Below are positions 62,326 through 64,000 of a stretch of DNA of 64,000 nt, piece by piece. The notes beneath the pieces were generated by a model. It was not told where the DNA came from and did no database searches. It was given only the letters and a program-made list of their open reading frames with translations. The translations under genes and the position numbers were made by a program. The DNA is from Limnobacter sp. 130 (GTDB taxonomy: Bacteria > Pseudomonadota > Gammaproteobacteria > Burkholderiales > Burkholderiaceae_B): contig NZ_LR732328.1 in NCBI RefSeq assembly GCF_902506325.1, positions 865,071-929,070 of the forward strand, in the 5' to 3' direction. Each line of letters starts with the position of its first letter. Position 1 is the stretch's first letter.

Positions 62326-64000
62326 ATGTCGCTTGTTCAAAATCGAATTATCGCCCAGTTGGCCCAAGAATTGGGTGCCGCGCAATCACAAATCAAGGCA
62401 GCTGTGGATTTGTTGGACGAAGGCTCAACTGTACCCTTCATTGCCCGTTACCGAAAAGAGGCCACGGGCGGGCTCGACGACGCACTGCTTCGCGACCTTC
62501 AAGAACGATTGGTGTACCTGCGTGAACTGGAAGACCGACGCGGCAGTATTCTGGAATCCATTGAAAGCCAGGGCAAACTGACACCTGAACTCAAAGCTGC
62601 AATTGAACAAGCAGAAAACAAACAAACGCTGGAAGACTTGTACCTGCCCTACAAGCCCAAGCGCCGCACACGTGCTCAAATTGCCCGTGAAGCCGGCCTG
62701 CAGCCACTGGCTGATGAAATCTTTGAAAACAAGCAAGCAGTGCCTGAAGAATTGGCTGCGGCTTACTTGAATGCCGAACATCAAATTAATGACACCAAGG
62801 CGGCGCTGGACGGTGCACGTGACATTTTGGCTGAACAGTTTTCCGAGAACGCAGCTTTGTTGGCTCTTTTAAGAAGTCGCTTGAAAGCCGAGGGCGCTAT
62901 TCGCGCCGCTGTAGTGCCTGAAAAAGCCAGCGAAGCAATCAAGTTTCAAGATTACTTTGAACATCAAGAAGCCTTGAGCAGCACCGCGTCGCACCGCATG
63001 TTGGCCATGCTTCGTGGTCGCGAGCAAGGATTCTTGACGCTGAAAGTGGATTTACCAGAGGTGTGGGAAGCCGAGAGCCCGCGCGCGCCCCATCCCTTCG
63101 AATCAGAAATCGCGCGATTGCATGGCATTGAACGCAACGACAGTCCTCGAGGTAAATTTCTCAATGAAACATGCCGCTGGACCTGGAAAATCAAATTAGC
63201 CAGCTCCCTGGAAAGTGAGGTGATCGGTACGCTGCGTGACGCAGCCCAAGCCGAGGCCATTACCGTGTTTGGAAAAAACCTGAAAGACCTGCTGTTGTCG
63301 GCGCCAGCCGGTGGCAAGGCCACCATGGGCCTGGATCCGGGTATTCGCACTGGCGTGAAAGTGGCCGTGATAGACAGCACAGGCCAGGTGGTTGAACACG
63401 CCACTGTTTACCCACACGAGCCGCGCCGCCAATGGAATGAATCGATTGCGCTGCTGGCAGCGCTTTGCATGAAACACAATGTCGAATTGATTGCGATCGG
63501 CAATGGAACGGCCAGCCGGGAAACTGATCAGCTTGCTGCCGACTTGCTTGCCCAACACAAAGACCTCAAAGCCACCCGAGTCATGGTCAGTGAAGCAGGT
63601 GCCTCGATTTACTCCGCTTCAGCCTTGGCATCAGCCGAATTGCCCGATCTCGATGTCAGCATTCGCGGTGCAGTTTCAATTGCACGCCGGCTTCAGGACC
63701 CCTTGGCAGAGCTTGTAAAAATTGATCCGAAATCAATTGGTGTGGGTCAATACCAGCACGATGTGGATCAGCGCCAGTTGAGTGGACGCCTTGACGCGGT
63801 GGTTGAAGATTGCGTCAATGCGGTGGGTGTAGAGGTGAATACGGCGTCTGAGCAATTGCTGTCGCGCGTATCGGGCTTGAACGCATCAGTGGCCAAGGCA
63901 CTGGTTTCGTTCAGAAACAGCAACGGCAAATTTAAAAGCCGCGAAGACCTTCGCAAAGTGCCACGGCTCGGTGACAAAACATTCGAACAAGCGGCGGGCT
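62326..64000 (+). CDS. tex: Transcription accessory protein Tex, N-terminal part (runs off right edge)
   Basis: 558 codons of an expected ~770-790 are visible. Tex is an RNA-binding protein of the transcription/ribosome interface. The N-terminal helical domain is clear: VPFIARYRKEATGGLDD (about 37-53), LEDLYLPYKPKRRTRAQIA (about 104-122). The YqgF-like nuclease-fold domain begins near 335 (GLDPGIRTGVKVAVID), with IAIGNGTASRETD (about 388-400), and the helix-hairpin-helix part starts at VGVGQYQHDVDQ region near 470-480. The S1 domain lies beyond the window. The start ATG at 62326 is preceded by only a weak ribosome binding site. No frameshift is seen in the visible part. Confidence 0.95.
   Translation, partial: MSLVQNRIIAQLAQELGAAQSQIKAAVDLLDEGSTVPFIARYRKEATGGLDDALLRDLQERLVYLRELEDRRGSILESIESQGKLTPELKAAIEQAENKQTLEDLYLPYKPKRRTRAQIAREAGLQPLADEIFENKQAVPEELAAAYLNAEHQINDTKAALDGARDILAEQFSENAALLALLRSRLKAEGAIRAAVVPEKASEAIKFQDYFEHQEALSSTASHRMLAMLRGREQGFLTLKVDLPEVWEAESPRAPHPFESEIARLHGIERNDSPRGKFLNETCRWTWKIKLASSLESEVIGTLRDAAQAEAITVFGKNLKDLLLSAPAGGKATMGLDPGIRTGVKVAVIDSTGQVVEHATVYPHEPRRQWNESIALLAALCMKHNVELIAIGNGTASRETDQLAADLLAQHKDLKATRVMVSEAGASIYSASALASAELPDLDVSIRGAVSIARRLQDPLAELVKIDPKSIGVGQYQHDVDQRQLSGRLDAVVEDCVNAVGVEVNTASEQLLSRVSGLNASVAKALVSFRNSNGKFKSREDLRKVPRLGDKTFEQAAG

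Noticed and set aside
1-64000. CRISPR array, phage gene cluster, toxin-antitoxin or defence system
   Set aside because: No regularly spaced repeats, no phage structural genes, and no defence-type domains were seen; the island part in the window holds only an integrase and an IS end.

Overview
The window reads as chromosome of a betaproteobacterium of the order Burkholderiales, most like Limnobacter. This is judged from protein character: a phaC-phaA-phaB-phaR locus with a BktB-type thiolase, the tig-clpP-clpX-lon-hup-ppiD order, a 1354-residue PurL and TAT-exported solute-binding proteins. No database search was possible. Nearly all of it is core housekeeping sequence. The only clearly foreign DNA is the first ~2.2 kb.

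Layout. 1-2230: right end of a genomic island, with the end of an IS66-type element, a stretch without recognisable genes, and a tyrosine integrase lying directly against the 3' end of a tRNA-Ser(CGA) gene. 2385-10040: a small membrane protein, then a nitrate-type ABC transporter (nrtABD-like), then a TRAP transporter (dctPQM-like). The ABC operon has the most interesting control region of the window: a sigma-54-like promoter, TGCACC/GGTGCA palindromes, and a leader that folds as two hairpins with A..G.. hexaloops followed by an overlapping intrinsic terminator. This is the architecture of ANTAR (NasR/NasT-type) antitermination. 10041-10373: a 91-bp direct repeat built from the 3' end and terminator of tRNA-Ser(UGA), with a decayed tRNA copy.

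10441-24231: DUF3422 protein, pgsA, uvrC, a family-5-type uracil-DNA glycosylase, purL, the NAD(P)HX repair enzyme, a YbbA-type ATPase, tesA and ppiD. 24343-31279: tRNA-Asp, tRNA-Val, hup, lon, clpX, clpP, tig and tRNA-Leu, a protein quality-control block; lon has a good heat-shock (sigma-32) promoter candidate. 31367-43486: a degenerate squalene/phytoene-synthase-like protein, an RND efflux pump with its adaptor, alr-radA, lplT, and a tightly overlapping operon ispD-ispF-tsaB-rimI-udg. 43612-48992: mfd, a Sel1-repeat protein and serB.

49054-56297: polyhydroxyalkanoate metabolism (bktB, rimO in between, phaR, phaB, phaA, phaC), in which PhaA/BktB make 3-ketoacyl-CoA, PhaB reduces it, PhaC polymerises it and PhaR controls granule proteins. 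56476-64000: a small membrane protein, pgeF, rluD, bamD, a DinG/YoaA-type helicase, a YdcH-like protein, a lipoprotein of unknown role, and the first part of tex, cut by the window edge. No CRISPR array, rRNA, toxin-antitoxin pair or complete prophage was seen.
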